Under the pieces are notes generated by a model. It saw only the letters and a list, made by a program, of their open reading frames with translations, was not told the DNA's origin and searched no databases. Source: an uncultured Erysipelotrichaceae bacterium (GTDB taxonomy: Bacteria > Bacillota_I > Bacilli_A > Erysipelotrichales > Erysipelotrichaceae). From it: 15,780 nucleotides of DNA. The translations under genes and the position numbers were made by a program. This document shows positions 1 to 7,090 of the stretch, in pieces (within the stretch, counting starts at the first letter, position 1; every line of letters starts with the position of its first letter). The DNA lies in NCBI GenBank assembly GCA_937902945.1, contig CALEMD010000338.1, positions 1 to 15,780 on the forward strand. Direction: 5' to 3'.

Positions 1-16
1 CCTTCTCACTTCTCAA

Positions 17-949
17 TCACCTTATCTTTTCTATGCCGCGCAGTTTCGCGCTGTGTGAGCGATGGTTCTCTTCCAGTTCTTCTGACTTAGCCAATATCGG
101 ATGCTTATTGAGAAGTGAGAAGGAGGCCTGCTCCATCTGTGAGGCTTTAAGCGGAAGCTTTGACTCCACAAATGGAGCAGTAGACAAATCTTTGAATAGT
201 GTTTTTACAATTCTGTCTTCCAGCGACTGGAATGTAATGACAGCCGCTTTGCCATGCAGATTCAGCATCTGACATGCATCAGACAGTCCCGCTCTCAGTG
301 AGGTCAGCTCATCGTTGACCTCAATCCTGAGAGCCTGGAACGTCTGTTTCGCGGGATGACCCTTTTTTCTGAGTTCTGAATTCGGAAGTGACTGTCTTAT
401 GACATCCACAAGCTGCAGTGTAGTTTCAATCGGTGATTTGATCCGCTCCTGCACAATGTGCCGGGCGATAGAAGATGCATATCTTTCTTCACCGTATTCC
501 CGCAGAATTGCAGTAAGCTGCTGAGCGGTATAGGTGTTGACAACTTCATAGGCTGATATACGCTGTGTCTGGTCCATGCGCATATCCAGTTTTGCATCGA
601 AGCGATAGCTGAATCCGCGGGCAGGATCATCGAATTGCGGTGAGCTGACTCCAAGATCCATCATGATTCCATCAATTCCCATTACACCGCGGCTTTCAAG
701 CTCACGGCGAATGCTCTTGTAATCCGCATGAATCAGTGTGATTTTATCTCTGTATTCATGCAGTACTTCTGCAGATTCCTGCAAAGCCTGTTCATCTTTG
801 TCAAATGCATACAGATGACCATTTTCAAGCTTTGAGCACAGCAGCTTTGCATGTCCGCCGCGTCCTAGTGTTCCATCGACGTATATGCCATCTTTTCTCA
901 CCTGCAGCAGATCCACTGTTTCATGCAGCAGTACACTCTGGTGTTCCAT
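17..949 (-). CDS. rsmH: 16S rRNA (cytosine1402-N4)-methyltransferase RsmH (MraW)
   Basis: RsmH methylates N4 of C1402 in the decoding centre of 16S rRNA, using S-adenosylmethionine, in the cytoplasm. The 310-residue product has the usual length. It opens with the conserved SVLLHE segment, carries the SAM-binding loop VDGTLGRGGH at residues 24-33, and has the family signature ALRIEVNDEL in its C-terminal half. The ATG overlaps the TAA stop of mraZ by one base (TAATG), so translation is probably coupled. This is the standard mraZ-rsmH start of the division/cell-wall cluster. A GTG at bases 9-7, spaced about 8 bases after an AGGTG within the end of rsmH, could be the start of ftsL, but only three codons are inside the window. 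Family assignment is secure. Confidence 0.97.
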   Translation of the reverse strand: MEHQSVLLHETVDLLQVRKDGIYVDGTLGRGGHAKLLCSKLENGHLYAFDKDEQALQESAEVLHEYRDKITLIHADYKSIRRELESRGVMGIDGIMMDLGVSSPQFDDPARGFSYRFDAKLDMRMDQTQRISAYEVVNTYTAQQLTAILREYGEERYASSIARHIVQERIKSPIETTLQLVDVIRQSLPNSELRKKGHPAKQTFQALRIEVNDELTSLRAGLSDACQMLNLHGKAAVITFQSLEDRIVKTLFKDLSTAPFVESKLPLKASQMEQASFSLLNKHPILAKSEELEENHRSHSAKLRGIEKIR

Positions 950-1380
950 TACTGCAGAAACTCCGTCAGTGATTCAGCAATATCTTCAAAGGAATCACTG
1001 GCTTCCTGATCATATGCGTTCCATCTGTCTTCAGACCAGATTTCAACATGATCAGCAGCTCCAATCACAACGCACTGCTTGATGATTGCCGCCTCATTTA
1101 CCAGGAACTGAGGAAGCTGAATTCTTCCCTGTGAATCCAAGGAACATTCGATTGCCTTTGATGTAAGACCGCGGATATACAGTCTTGTTTCCCGTTTTGT
1201 ATTAGGCAGTTTTTCAAGCTTCTCGATCATTGCTGTCCATTGACTTTCGGTATAGATTGTCAGGCATCCATCCAGTCCTTTAGTGAGTACAAAAGTGCTC
1301 CCCAGTTCATCACGGAAGCGAGCTGGAATGATCATGCGGTTTTTGCTGTCCAGACCATGTCTGTATTCACCCATGAACAT
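949..1380 (-). CDS. mraZ: Transcriptional regulator MraZ
   Basis: MraZ is a DNA-binding protein with two SpoVT/AbrB-type repeats that forms ring-shaped oligomers and regulates its own division/cell-wall operon. The product starts MFMGEYRHGLDSKNRMIIPARFR, the first family repeat, and a second copy follows around LDSQGRIQLPQFL. I place the start at base 1380 (143 residues, the usual length) rather than at an in-frame upstream codon at 1419: the ATG at 1380 has the site GGAGGAGA about 10 bases upstream, and the upstream codon lies inside the operator repeats at 1397-1423. The stop codon is shared with the rsmH start. The gene is probably autoregulated through those repeats. Confidence 0.96.
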   Translation of the reverse strand: MFMGEYRHGLDSKNRMIIPARFRDELGSTFVLTKGLDGCLTIYTESQWTAMIEKLEKLPNTKRETRLYIRGLTSKAIECSLDSQGRIQLPQFLVNEAAIIKQCVVIGAADHVEIWSEDRWNAYDQEASDSFEDIAESLTEFLQ

Positions 1381-1396
1381 AAAGCGCTCTCTCCTC

Positions 1397-1423
1397 CACT
1401 TTCTGACACTTTCAAACACTTTC
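1397..1423 (-). promoter_or_regulatory. Probable MraZ operator: three direct repeats of GAAAGTG
   Basis: On the minus strand GAAAGTG occurs three times with an exact 10-base period (bases 1423-1417, 1413-1407, 1403-1397). The repeats lie between the predicted mraZ transcription start and its ribosome site, and the last one abuts GGAGG. MraZ is known to bind short tandem direct repeats upstream of its gene, and AAAGTG-type boxes are reported in Mollicutes. The exact helical-turn spacing and position suggest autorepression. Binding itself is inference. Confidence 0.8.
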
Positions 1424-1430
1424 TACCACA

Positions 1431-1458
1431 AATATACCACTCACAGCAGAAATAGCAA
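1431..1458 (-). promoter_or_regulatory. Predicted promoter of mraZ-rsmH
   Basis: The minus strand reads TTGCTA (1458-1453), 16 bases, then TATATT (1436-1431), a fair sigma-A promoter. Transcription would start a few bases before the first GAAAGTG repeat, so bound MraZ would block initiation or escape. Confidence 0.6.
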
Positions 1459-1479
1459 GATTTTTCCCGACTTTCGCAT

Positions 1480-1509
1480 AAAAAAAAGAACCCTTTTTCA
1501 GGATTCTTT
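1480..1509 (-). terminator. Rho-independent terminator after rpmF
   Basis: A 9-bp stem (AAAGAATCC pairing with GGGTTCTTT, one G-U pair) with a 7-base loop is followed by a run of T on the minus strand. It lies 20 bases after the rpmF stop and separates DUF177-rpmF from mraZ. Confidence 0.8.
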
Positions 1510-1529
1510 CAGTACTGATTTTTAAAAGC

Positions 1530-1727
1530 TTACGCAGCCTTTTTTTCAGTTTCTGCTTTTGCAGCCGGCTTTTCATTGCCGACAGCTCCGCAGCTAGGAC
1601 AAGCGTGATGCGGAAGTTTCATTTCACCACAGCTCGGGCACTTTACCAGTGTTGGAGCTGTTAGCTTATAATGTGTTCTTCTCTTCGCTTTTCTTGTTTT
1701 TGAATTTCTTCTCTGTTGTACAGCCAT
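1530..1727 (-). CDS. rpmF: 50S ribosomal protein L32
   Basis: This is the small zinc-ribbon protein L32 of the large ribosomal subunit. The 65-residue product begins MAVQQRRNSKTRKAKRRTH, typical of the family, and has two Cys pairs (C30-x2-C33 and C43-x2-C46), so it is the zinc-binding form. The C-terminus ends in an Ala/Lys/Glu-rich tail. The site AGGAGGTG (1744-1737) begins one base after the stop codon of the upstream DUF177 gene, and the two share a promoter. DUF177-rpmF is a very widespread gene pair. Termination is by the hairpin at 1480-1509. Confidence 0.97.
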   Translation of the reverse strand: MAVQQRRNSKTRKAKRRTHYKLTAPTLVKCPSCGEMKLPHHACPSCGAVGNEKPAAKAETEKKAA

Positions 1728-1744
1728 CTGTCTGACACCTCCTA

Positions 1745-2254
1745 CTATTTTTCTTCTTTGAAATCTTTCAGTTTTGCCAGACGCGGATCAATCTGATCTT
1801 TCCGGCTTGCTTCATAATCTTCCTCGGTGTATACCTTCCAGCCTTCGCCCTGCGGATATTCATCGCGGCTTGCACGGATCACCTGAAGCGGTGTTTCCAG
1901 CAATATCGCCTGAGCGACTGCCGGCATCAGTTCAATGACCTCGTCTGTAACGATTCGGACCCCGTCTTCATCACTTTGCTGAAACGAGTAAACCTCTTCT
2001 GTTTCCGTATCCATAGGGACTTCCACTTCTCTGCCGGTGATCGCATCTGGGCACAGTATTGTACCCGTGATATGAAGATCAGCATAGAATCGATCCGTTT
2101 CCGGTTCGAAAAATCCCTCTCCGCTCACATGGATATTCTTTGTCCCTGAAATGCGGACATTGCCATGGAAAGCAGATGGATCAACGGTTACATCCTCGTC
2201 AAAGTCAACCTTTGACTGCGGTGCCCTCAACAATTGTGCTTTAGTCCATTGCAA
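1745..2254 (-). CDS. DUF177 (YceD-like) protein
   Basis: The 169-residue cytoplasmic protein belongs to the DUF177/YceD family, whose members are almost always encoded directly upstream of rpmF and are linked to large-subunit rRNA or ribosome assembly. Visible family features are the central segment LCPDAITGREVEVPM, where many relatives have a CxxC pair and this one keeps a single Cys, an acidic stretch, and the C-terminal signature DPRLAKLKDF. I infer a TTG start at 2254: it is preceded by AAGGAG (2269-2264) at 9-base spacing, and the nearby ATG at 2249 is out of frame and stops at once. The gene ends in two consecutive TAG codons. Confidence 0.88.
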   Translation of the reverse strand: MQWTKAQLLRAPQSKVDFDEDVTVDPSAFHGNVRISGTKNIHVSGEGFFEPETDRFYADLHITGTILCPDAITGREVEVPMDTETEEVYSFQQSDEDGVRIVTDEVIELMPAVAQAILLETPLQVIRASRDEYPQGEGWKVYTEEDYEASRKDQIDPRLAKLKDFKEEK

Positions 2255-2285
2255 AGGCAGTTCTCCTTATCCGTTAACGTAACAA

Positions 2286-2313
2286 ATTATAGCAAACCGG
2301 CAAGCAAAGTCAA
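2286..2313 (-). promoter_or_regulatory. Strong sigma-A promoter of DUF177-rpmF
   Basis: The minus strand has TTGACT (2313-2308), a 16-base spacer and a perfect TATAAT (2291-2286). It is followed about 17 bases later by the AAGGAG ribosome site. Confidence 0.8.
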
Positions 2314-2350
2314 CGAAATACCGCTAAAATACGTGAAACAAATTGAAACT

Positions 2351-3265
2351 CTATTCATTGTGTGCTTTTGCAGAAATCTTCTGAACAGTATTGTCAATCC
2401 AGTCTGCAGTATCCGCAAATACCTGTTCATGTCCTATTTCATTCAGCACTTCATGGCGCATGTGCGGATAGATCTTTGATTGGATGTTTTTATATCCTGC
2501 ACTTTTAAGCGTATTCATTGAATCCTGAAATCCTTCGTCTTTGCCGCGGCAAGGATCATCCTGACCGGCAAACATATAGATAGGAAGCTCTGGTTTTGTG
2601 CATCTGTATTCCTTTACTTCATGCATCAATGCAGTGCCAGTGAAAAGATCCATATAGCCCTGCACCGTAAAAGGGAAGCCGCACAGTGCATCGGCTGTAT
2701 AGCGATCTACATTTTCCGTATTGTAGCTGAGCCAGTCATTTGGAGTGCGGGGATTGCTGACGGATTTATTGAAACCGCCGGTTACCATGCTGTCCATCAT
2801 TCTGCTATGCCCTTTTGCTCCCTTGAGAGTACGGATAACCTTACCAAGAACTGCTCCCGCCTTGACAGCACTCTGATAGCACGGCACTCCGGAAAGAACA
2901 ACTCCATCAACAAGATCTTCATGCTTCTGAATAAAGCAGCGCAGAATGATTGTACCCATTGAATGTCCAAAGGCAATTACAGGCACTCCTGGAAATTCAT
3001 TATGACATTCCCGATTGATCTCAACTGCACTGTCAATCAGATTCTGCCAGCCGCCTTCTTCTCCAAAATAGCCAAGATCTGCTTTATCCGTATCCTCGCC
3101 ATGTCCAGGCAGATCATATGTAATCACTGCGTATCCTCGAGACTGAAGATACTTTGCAAAACCATCATAGCGTTTTCTGTGTTCACTCATTCCATGAACA
3201 ATTTCAATGCATGCACGCGGAGTTCCAGAAGGGCGGAATACACTTTTGGACAATTGTTTTTTCAT
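2351..3265 (-). CDS. Alpha/beta hydrolase (serine aminopeptidase S33 / monoacylglycerol lipase-like)
   Basis: This is a cytoplasmic serine hydrolase of the Hydrolase_4 type, often annotated as lysophospholipase or monoacylglycerol lipase; the real substrate cannot be told from sequence. The 304 residues show the oxyanion segment HGMSEHRKRYD (24-34), the YDLPGHG segment (50-56), the nucleophile elbow GHSMG with Ser102, the acid in AGQDDP (Asp236 or Asp237) and His271 in HMRHEVLNE. There is no signal peptide. An AGAGAGG site lies 11 bases before the ATG. The gene has its own predicted promoter and is divergent from tmcAL. It ends in TAG, and no clear hairpin follows it. Confidence 0.9.
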   Translation of the reverse strand: MKKQLSKSVFRPSGTPRACIEIVHGMSEHRKRYDGFAKYLQSRGYAVITYDLPGHGEDTDKADLGYFGEEGGWQNLIDSAVEINRECHNEFPGVPVIAFGHSMGTIILRCFIQKHEDLVDGVVLSGVPCYQSAVKAGAVLGKVIRTLKGAKGHSRMMDSMVTGGFNKSVSNPRTPNDWLSYNTENVDRYTADALCGFPFTVQGYMDLFTGTALMHEVKEYRCTKPELPIYMFAGQDDPCRGKDEGFQDSMNTLKSAGYKNIQSKIYPHMRHEVLNEIGHEQVFADTADWIDNTVQKISAKAHNE

Positions 3266-3291
3266 ATGATATAAAACCTCTCTTTGATTTT

Positions 3292-3300
3292 ATTCTATCA
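3292..3300 (-). promoter_or_regulatory. Extended -10 promoter element of the hydrolase gene
   Basis: The minus strand reads TGATAGAAT, an extended -10 (TGn + TAGAAT), about 27 bases before the ATG. No good -35 is visible. It sits next to an 11-bp palindrome (ACCAT-C-ATGGT, 3300-3310) and faces away from the tmcAL promoter. Confidence 0.5.
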
Positions 3301-3306
3301 CCATCA

Positions 3307-3315
3307 TGGTACAAT
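3307..3315 (+). promoter_or_regulatory. Extended -10 promoter element of tmcAL
   Basis: The plus strand reads TGGTACAAT, an extended -10 that ends 6 bases before the ATG at 3322. Transcription would begin at or very near the A of that ATG, implying a leaderless mRNA. No convincing -35 was found. Confidence 0.5.
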
Positions 3316-3321
3316 AACTGC

Positions 3322-4455
3322 ATGAAACAGATGAAAGCATGCGGAATAGCCGCAGAGTACAACCCATTCCACAACGGGCATAAATACCAGATAGAACAGA
3401 TACGGAAAAACAGCGATGCCACGACCATTATTGCAGTTATGTCAGGCAATTGGACACAGCGCGGGGAACCGGCAATCGTTGACAAATGGATGCGAGCAGA
3501 AGCAGCCATAGCCAATGGAGCTGATATCATTGCTGAACTCCCCTATCTGTTTGCAGCCCAAAGTGCTTCAGTATTTGCAACGGGAGCTGTGAAGATGCTT
3601 TCCCTCGCCCATGCCGATCAGATGTGCTTTGGAAGCGAATGCGGCAATCTGGATAATCTGCAGGACATAGCCGACACTCCAGTCAATCCAGACCACCTGA
3701 GAGAATCACTGAGCAGCGGCATGAGCTACCCTAAAGCCTACAGTCTGCTGACTGCAGACATGCAGCCGAATGACATACTGGCTGTATGCTACCTGCGCCA
3801 GCTGCGTGATACATCTATTGAGCCGCTGCTGATTCAGCGAACAGGCGGCTATCTCGATCCGCAGATGAAAGAAAATGCAAGTGCTTATGCAATCCGCTCT
3901 GCCCTTGCCAAGAAGCAGCCTATCGATTATGCAACTCCAATGCATGCCTCGCTGAACGGCAGTTTTCAATCCTTCAGTGAACTGTATTATCCATATCTGA
4001 GAACACTGCTGCTAACCACCCCTAGAAGCGAGCTTGAAAAACTCCTGCTCTTTTCAGAGGGCATTGAAAAGCATCTGGCAATTCATGCCGCCGAGAACGA
4101 TACATACAGCGGCTTTCTGAATGCCTGCACAAATTACCGATACACTGCCAGCCGGATCAGAAGATGCTGCCTGCAGGCAATGAATCATATAACCAAAGAA
4201 GAAGTATCCAAGCTTCCTGAAGCAGATACACTTCGCATACTCGCATTCAATGACACCGGCCGTGCTTATCTCAAACAGCTTAAAAAAACCGGTGTGCGCA
4301 TTGCAAGTCGGTTTGCCGATATTCCTTATCCTTGGCGAACTATGGAATATCGAACATCACTGATGTATGCTTCCGTATTTCCGCCTGATGACCGCCGCAG
4401 AATTCTTGACAGAGAAATCGGCGGTGCCATGTACATACCAGGCTCTCATGAGTAA
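3322..4455 (+). CDS. tmcAL: tRNA(Met) cytidine acetate ligase TmcAL (YlbM)
   Basis: TmcAL makes N4-acetylcytidine at the wobble base of elongator tRNA(Met) from acetate and ATP, in the cytoplasm. The product, 377 residues from this start, begins with the nucleotidyltransferase fold: GIAAEYNPFHNGH with the HxGH motif at 17-20, then SGNWTQRGEP, IIAELPYLFAAQSASVFA and FGSECGN. The C-terminal half is helical, as in the family. The start is uncertain: ATGs at 3322 and 3331 are both possible, and neither has a ribosome site. An open frame extends upstream to 3154, but it crosses the divergent gene and the promoter, so I reject it. The extended -10 at 3307-3315 suggests leaderless initiation at 3322. 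It ends at a bidirectional terminator. Confidence 0.94.
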   Translation: MKQMKACGIAAEYNPFHNGHKYQIEQIRKNSDATTIIAVMSGNWTQRGEPAIVDKWMRAEAAIANGADIIAELPYLFAAQSASVFATGAVKMLSLAHADQMCFGSECGNLDNLQDIADTPVNPDHLRESLSSGMSYPKAYSLLTADMQPNDILAVCYLRQLRDTSIEPLLIQRTGGYLDPQMKENASAYAIRSALAKKQPIDYATPMHASLNGSFQSFSELYYPYLRTLLLTTPRSELEKLLLFSEGIEKHLAIHAAENDTYSGFLNACTNYRYTASRIRRCCLQAMNHITKEEVSKLPEADTLRILAFNDTGRAYLKQLKKTGVRIASRFADIPYPWRTMEYRTSLMYASVFPPDDRRRILDREIGGAMYIPGSHE

Positions 4456-4456
4456 A

Positions 4457-4482
4457 AAAATTCTCCCGCAAAGGAGAATTTT
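4457..4482. terminator. Bidirectional terminator between tmcAL and tagD
   Basis: A perfect 10-bp stem (AAAATTCTCC / GGAGAATTTT) with a 6-base loop is flanked by A on the left and T on the right, so it can end transcription from both sides. It begins 2 bases after the tmcAL stop and ends 3 bases before the tagD stop. Confidence 0.85.
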
Positions 4483-4484
4483 CT

Positions 4485-4886
4485 TCAGTCTTTTCTGCCA
4501 AGCTTGGCCAGATCACTTTTAATCTGTGTGGTAGATATGCCATCTGTTCTAGGCAGATATATTACTTCACAGATATCTTTCAGATCATCAAACTTACCCT
4601 GCCAGTCATCACCCATTACCAGAGCATCTGCCTGATACCTGAGTATGTCTGTGCGCTTCTGTTCCCAGCAGGTTTCCGGAATGACCAGGTCCACATAGCG
4701 AATGGCTTCAAGCATTGCCTTGCGCTCTTCATATGGATGATAGGCTTTCTTGCCTTTGCCCGCATTGAATTCATCGGTTGAAAGTGCAACGATCAGATAA
4801 TCGCCCATTTCCCTTGCCCGCTGCAGCAGACGGATATGACCATAATGCAATAGATCATACGTTCCGTATGTGATAATGCGCCTCAT
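4485..4886 (-). CDS. tagD: Glycerol-3-phosphate cytidylyltransferase
   Basis: The enzyme makes CDP-glycerol from CTP and sn-glycerol-3-phosphate, the activated precursor of poly(glycerol-phosphate) teichoic or related polymers, in the cytoplasm. At 133 residues it is close to the length of Bacillus TagD. Visible motifs are GTYDLLHYGH at 8-17 (HxGH nucleotide-binding motif) and RTDGISTT starting at residue 113, the family's second signature. The site GGAGGG lies 5-6 bases before the ATG, in the 18-base gap after yebC, so the two are probably cotranscribed. No other teichoic acid genes are in the window, so the polymer it serves is unknown. Closely related cytidylyltransferases with other alcohol phosphates cannot be excluded. 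Confidence 0.9.
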   Translation of the reverse strand: MRRIITYGTYDLLHYGHIRLLQRAREMGDYLIVALSTDEFNAGKGKKAYHPYEERKAMLEAIRYVDLVIPETCWEQKRTDILRYQADALVMGDDWQGKFDDLKDICEVIYLPRTDGISTTQIKSDLAKLGRKD

Positions 4887-4904
4887 ATCATCCCTCCGGA
4901 TTGC

Positions 4905-5639
4905 TTAAGCCTGTTCTTCGTCAGTAACGTTTGAATAGACCTTGTTGACATCATCCACTTCATCAAGCAGAGTCAGCAGACGGTTGAACAGTTCTTTATC
5001 TTCTGCTGAAGTCAGCGCGCAGTATTCATTTGGTATCATGGTTATTTCACAGGAATCAAATTCAACTCCCGGAATCAGTTTTTCGATTGCATCCTGTGCT
5101 TTTGCAAAATCAGACATTGCTGTCTTGACTGTCATATAGCCTTCATCATCTACAGAAATATCCTGCACATCAACATCAGCATTTGCCAATGTATCCAGCA
5201 TTGTTTCATCATCCGTATATGGGAAGACAAACAGTCCCAGTTCGCTGTAGTTGTAAGAAACACTTCCGCCTACTCCCAATTTGCAGTGAGCTTTGTTGAA
5301 ACACGTCTTTACAGCTGTAATTGAACGATTGACATTGTCTGTCAGACAGTCAATGACAACTGTACTGCTGCCTGGGCCGAACCCTTCATAACGGCAGGCA
5401 ATATAATTTTCATCATCGCCGCCCTTTGCTTTATCAATTGCTCTTTTGATAACATCTGCAGGAATCTGATTGGATTTTGCTTCTGCTATCTTTCTCTTCA
5501 ATGACAGATTCATTTCCGGATCAGGAACACCTGACTTAGCCGCTATATACAGTTCTTTTCCATAGCGGGAATAAAGCTTTGACTTGGCCGCTGCAGTTTT
5601 TGCCATTGCAGCAGCACGGACCTCATGTGCACGTCCCAT
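4905..5639 (-). CDS. yebC: YebC/PmpR family protein
   Basis: YebC-family proteins are cytoplasmic; members act as DNA-binding regulators, and newer work links the family to translation of difficult sequences such as proline runs. From the chosen start the product is 244 residues, the usual length. It begins MGRAHEVRAAAMAKTAAAKSKLYSRYGKEL, followed by the family segments AKSNQIPADVIKRAIDKAKGGDDENY and YEGFGPGSSTVVIDCLTDNVNRS. I chose the ATG at 5639 because it matches the conserved family start and follows AAGGGTGG at 8 bases; an in-frame GTG at 5651 falls inside that ribosome site. The gene is first in a likely yebC-tagD operon. Confidence 0.95.
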   Translation of the reverse strand: MGRAHEVRAAAMAKTAAAKSKLYSRYGKELYIAAKSGVPDPEMNLSLKRKIAEAKSNQIPADVIKRAIDKAKGGDDENYIACRYEGFGPGSSTVVIDCLTDNVNRSITAVKTCFNKAHCKLGVGGSVSYNYSELGLFVFPYTDDETMLDTLANADVDVQDISVDDEGYMTVKTAMSDFAKAQDAIEKLIPGVEFDSCEITMIPNEYCALTSAEDKELFNRLLTLLDEVDDVNKVYSNVTDEEQA

Positions 5640-5670
5640 ATTAAATACCACCCTTCAAATTTGCCTTTTT

Positions 5671-5699
5671 ATTATAACAAATACCCCATCTTATGTGAA
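5671..5699 (-). promoter_or_regulatory. Promoter of yebC-tagD
   Basis: On the minus strand TTCACA (5699-5694), a 17-base spacer and a perfect TATAAT (5676-5671) form a strong sigma-A promoter about 30 bases before the yebC start. Confidence 0.75.
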
Positions 5700-5719
5700 G
5701 ATTTTTTGAAAGTACGCTC

Positions 5720-5760
5720 ATTGCAATCTGCAATCAGTGAAGAATTCACCTCGTATTCAC
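5720..5760. repeat. Cluster of short palindromes in the yebC/lipoprotein intergenic region
   Basis: Two small perfect inverted repeats lie side by side: ATTGCA-ATC-TGCAAT (5720-5734) and GTGAA-GAA-TTCAC (5737-5749). ATTCAC recurs 11 bases later (5755-5760). They lie upstream of both divergent genes and could be an operator. The rest of the roughly 200-base intergenic region (5640-5854) holds the yebC promoter and no gene that I can see; a weak plus-strand candidate promoter is TTCATC-N16-TAATAT (5771-5798). Confidence 0.35.
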
Positions 5761-5854
5761 GCAATTTCCATTCATCTATCAAATCACATGTTTAATATGC
5801 TTACATAGCAATAGCCAGCAAAGAGATTGCAGAAAGGATTATTCCGGTGCTGTT

Positions 5855-6280
5855 ATGAGAATACGTTCCAGATTCGCTAAAATATGCATATGTATGAATG
5901 CTTTTCTGATAGCCGGATGCGGAGCATCTGCAGATTCAGCACAGGAAGAAATTGCTGTCAGCATGCAGTATGCCTCCGTTGTTTCCATCAGCGGTACCAG
6001 TATGACCGTTCAGCTAGGCACTCTGAAAAAAGATACTATGAGTATTTCAAATGAAGAGACAAAAGGCGATTCTTCAGCAAGTCTTAATTTCATACCCGAA
6101 GGAGAAGAAAAAAAGCTGACCATTTCTTCTGATATTACCATTCTAAAAGACGACTATACAGTGAAAGCAAGCGAAATAGAGACAGGCGATATCCTCCTGA
6201 TCAACTATGCTGACAGCACTCTCTGTGCTGTGGAGATTCTCAGCAGTCCTGACACCGCCGTTATAGAGAATTCCAAATGA
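5855..6280 (+). CDS. Small predicted lipoprotein of unknown function
   Basis: I do not recognise a family. The 141-residue product has a basic N-terminus, a short hydrophobic stretch and the lipobox LIAGC with Cys22, so it is probably an exported lipoprotein anchored to the outer face of the membrane. The mature part is mostly predicted beta strand, with two acidic stretches and alternating hydrophobic segments (VVSISGTSMTVQLGTL, then EIETGDILLINYADSTLCAVEIL). This recalls small secreted beta-barrel-like proteins of gut Bacillota, but that is impression only. The ribosome site is weak: AAAGG lies about 17 bases upstream. The lipobox makes the gene credible. The phosphatase 58 bases downstream has its own likely promoter. 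Confidence 0.75.
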   Translation: MRIRSRFAKICICMNAFLIAGCGASADSAQEEIAVSMQYASVVSISGTSMTVQLGTLKKDTMSISNEETKGDSSASLNFIPEGEEKKLTISSDITILKDDYTVKASEIETGDILLINYADSTLCAVEILSSPDTAVIENSK

Positions 6281-6308
6281 TCATCCTATCTGCTTTCCGG
6301 ATTGAATA

Positions 6309-6317
6309 TGTTAGAAT
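6309..6317 (+). promoter_or_regulatory. Extended -10 promoter element of the phosphatase gene
   Basis: TGTTAGAAT is an extended -10 that ends 21 bases before the ATG, with a GAGGA ribosome site between them. No good -35 was found. Confidence 0.45.
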
Positions 6318-6338
6318 AAAAGCTCGAGGAAAACAGTT

Positions 6339-7061
6339 ATGGCAATATATGCAATAAGCGATCTGCACGGATGCAAGGATGAATTCGATCAGATGCTTAA
6401 GAAAATACGCTTTTCAGAATATGATTACATGTGGATTATCGGAGATGTCTGTGATCGCGGGAGGCATTCAATAGCCCTGCTGCAGGAAATCATGTCCCAC
6501 AGCAATATGCATCTGATATATGGAAATCATGATCTTTGGCTTTCTAGATATGCCCAGGCCCTGATTGATGCAAAAAAAGGCACTGCGCCTTATCCGCAGA
6601 GCATTGATTTTCAGACATGGATCTGTTTTAACGGAGGCAATCTGACAGCTGATGAATTTATGGATCTGCCAATCCAGGAATGCTATGACATTAAGCTTTA
6701 TCTCGAGAACAGGATACTGTTTCAGCGTCTTGAATACAGCGGCAGGCATTACCTGATGATTCATGCAGGTCTTGAAGAACATTGCCATCGAAATACAATC
6801 ATGGAATCTGTGCCGGAACAGGAACTGCTTTGGTCGCACATCGGCATTGATGACAATCCATTTCCCGATACAGTCATGATTGTCGGCCACACGCCTACTT
6901 TCCTATATGGCAGACAATATGAAAATCGCATTCTGAAATCCGAACACAATCTGATTCATATTGACTGCGGCTGTGTATACGGAAGAACTCTAGGCTGCAT
7001 CCGGCTGAATGACATGCAGGAATTCTACGTGCCTTCCTCTTGCAAATATCTCAAAGTATGA
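6339..7061 (+). CDS. PPP-family metallophosphatase (serine/threonine phosphatase / ApaH-like)
   Basis: A calcineurin-like, two-metal phosphoesterase of 240 residues, cytoplasmic. All core motifs of the PPP family are present in order: SDLHG (D8, H10), GDVCDRG (35-41, D36), GNHD (62-65), IHAG (H142) and GHTP (H184). Members of this group dephosphorylate Ser/Thr/Tyr-phosphoproteins or hydrolyse diadenosine tetraphosphate; the sequence does not decide which. The start is supported by GAGGA about 9 bases upstream. The stop codon abuts a bidirectional terminator shared with the convergent ABC ATPase gene. Confidence 0.9.
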   Translation: MAIYAISDLHGCKDEFDQMLKKIRFSEYDYMWIIGDVCDRGRHSIALLQEIMSHSNMHLIYGNHDLWLSRYAQALIDAKKGTAPYPQSIDFQTWICFNGGNLTADEFMDLPIQECYDIKLYLENRILFQRLEYSGRHYLMIHAGLEEHCHRNTIMESVPEQELLWSHIGIDDNPFPDTVMIVGHTPTFLYGRQYENRILKSEHNLIHIDCGCVYGRTLGCIRLNDMQEFYVPSSCKYLKV

Positions 7062-7090
7062 AAACGGCTCACGTGAATGTGAGCCGTTTT
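7061..7090. terminator. Bidirectional terminator between phosphatase and ABC ATPase genes
   Basis: A perfect 12-bp stem (AAAACGGCTCAC / GTGAGCCGTTTT) has a 6-base loop. The first stem base is the last base of the phosphatase TGA, and the last stem base is the final stop-codon base of the opposing gene, so both frames end exactly at the hairpin. Confidence 0.88.

Noticed and set aside
3154..3321. N-terminal extension of TmcAL by 56 residues
   Set aside because: The extension overlaps the divergent hydrolase gene and both promoters, and TmcAL proteins begin just before the GIAAEYNPFHNGH segment.
7059..7072. Catabolite-repression (cre)-like sequence TGAAAACGGCTCAC
   Set aside because: It matches the consensus only in part and is fully explained as the left arm of the perfect terminator hairpin at 7061-7090.
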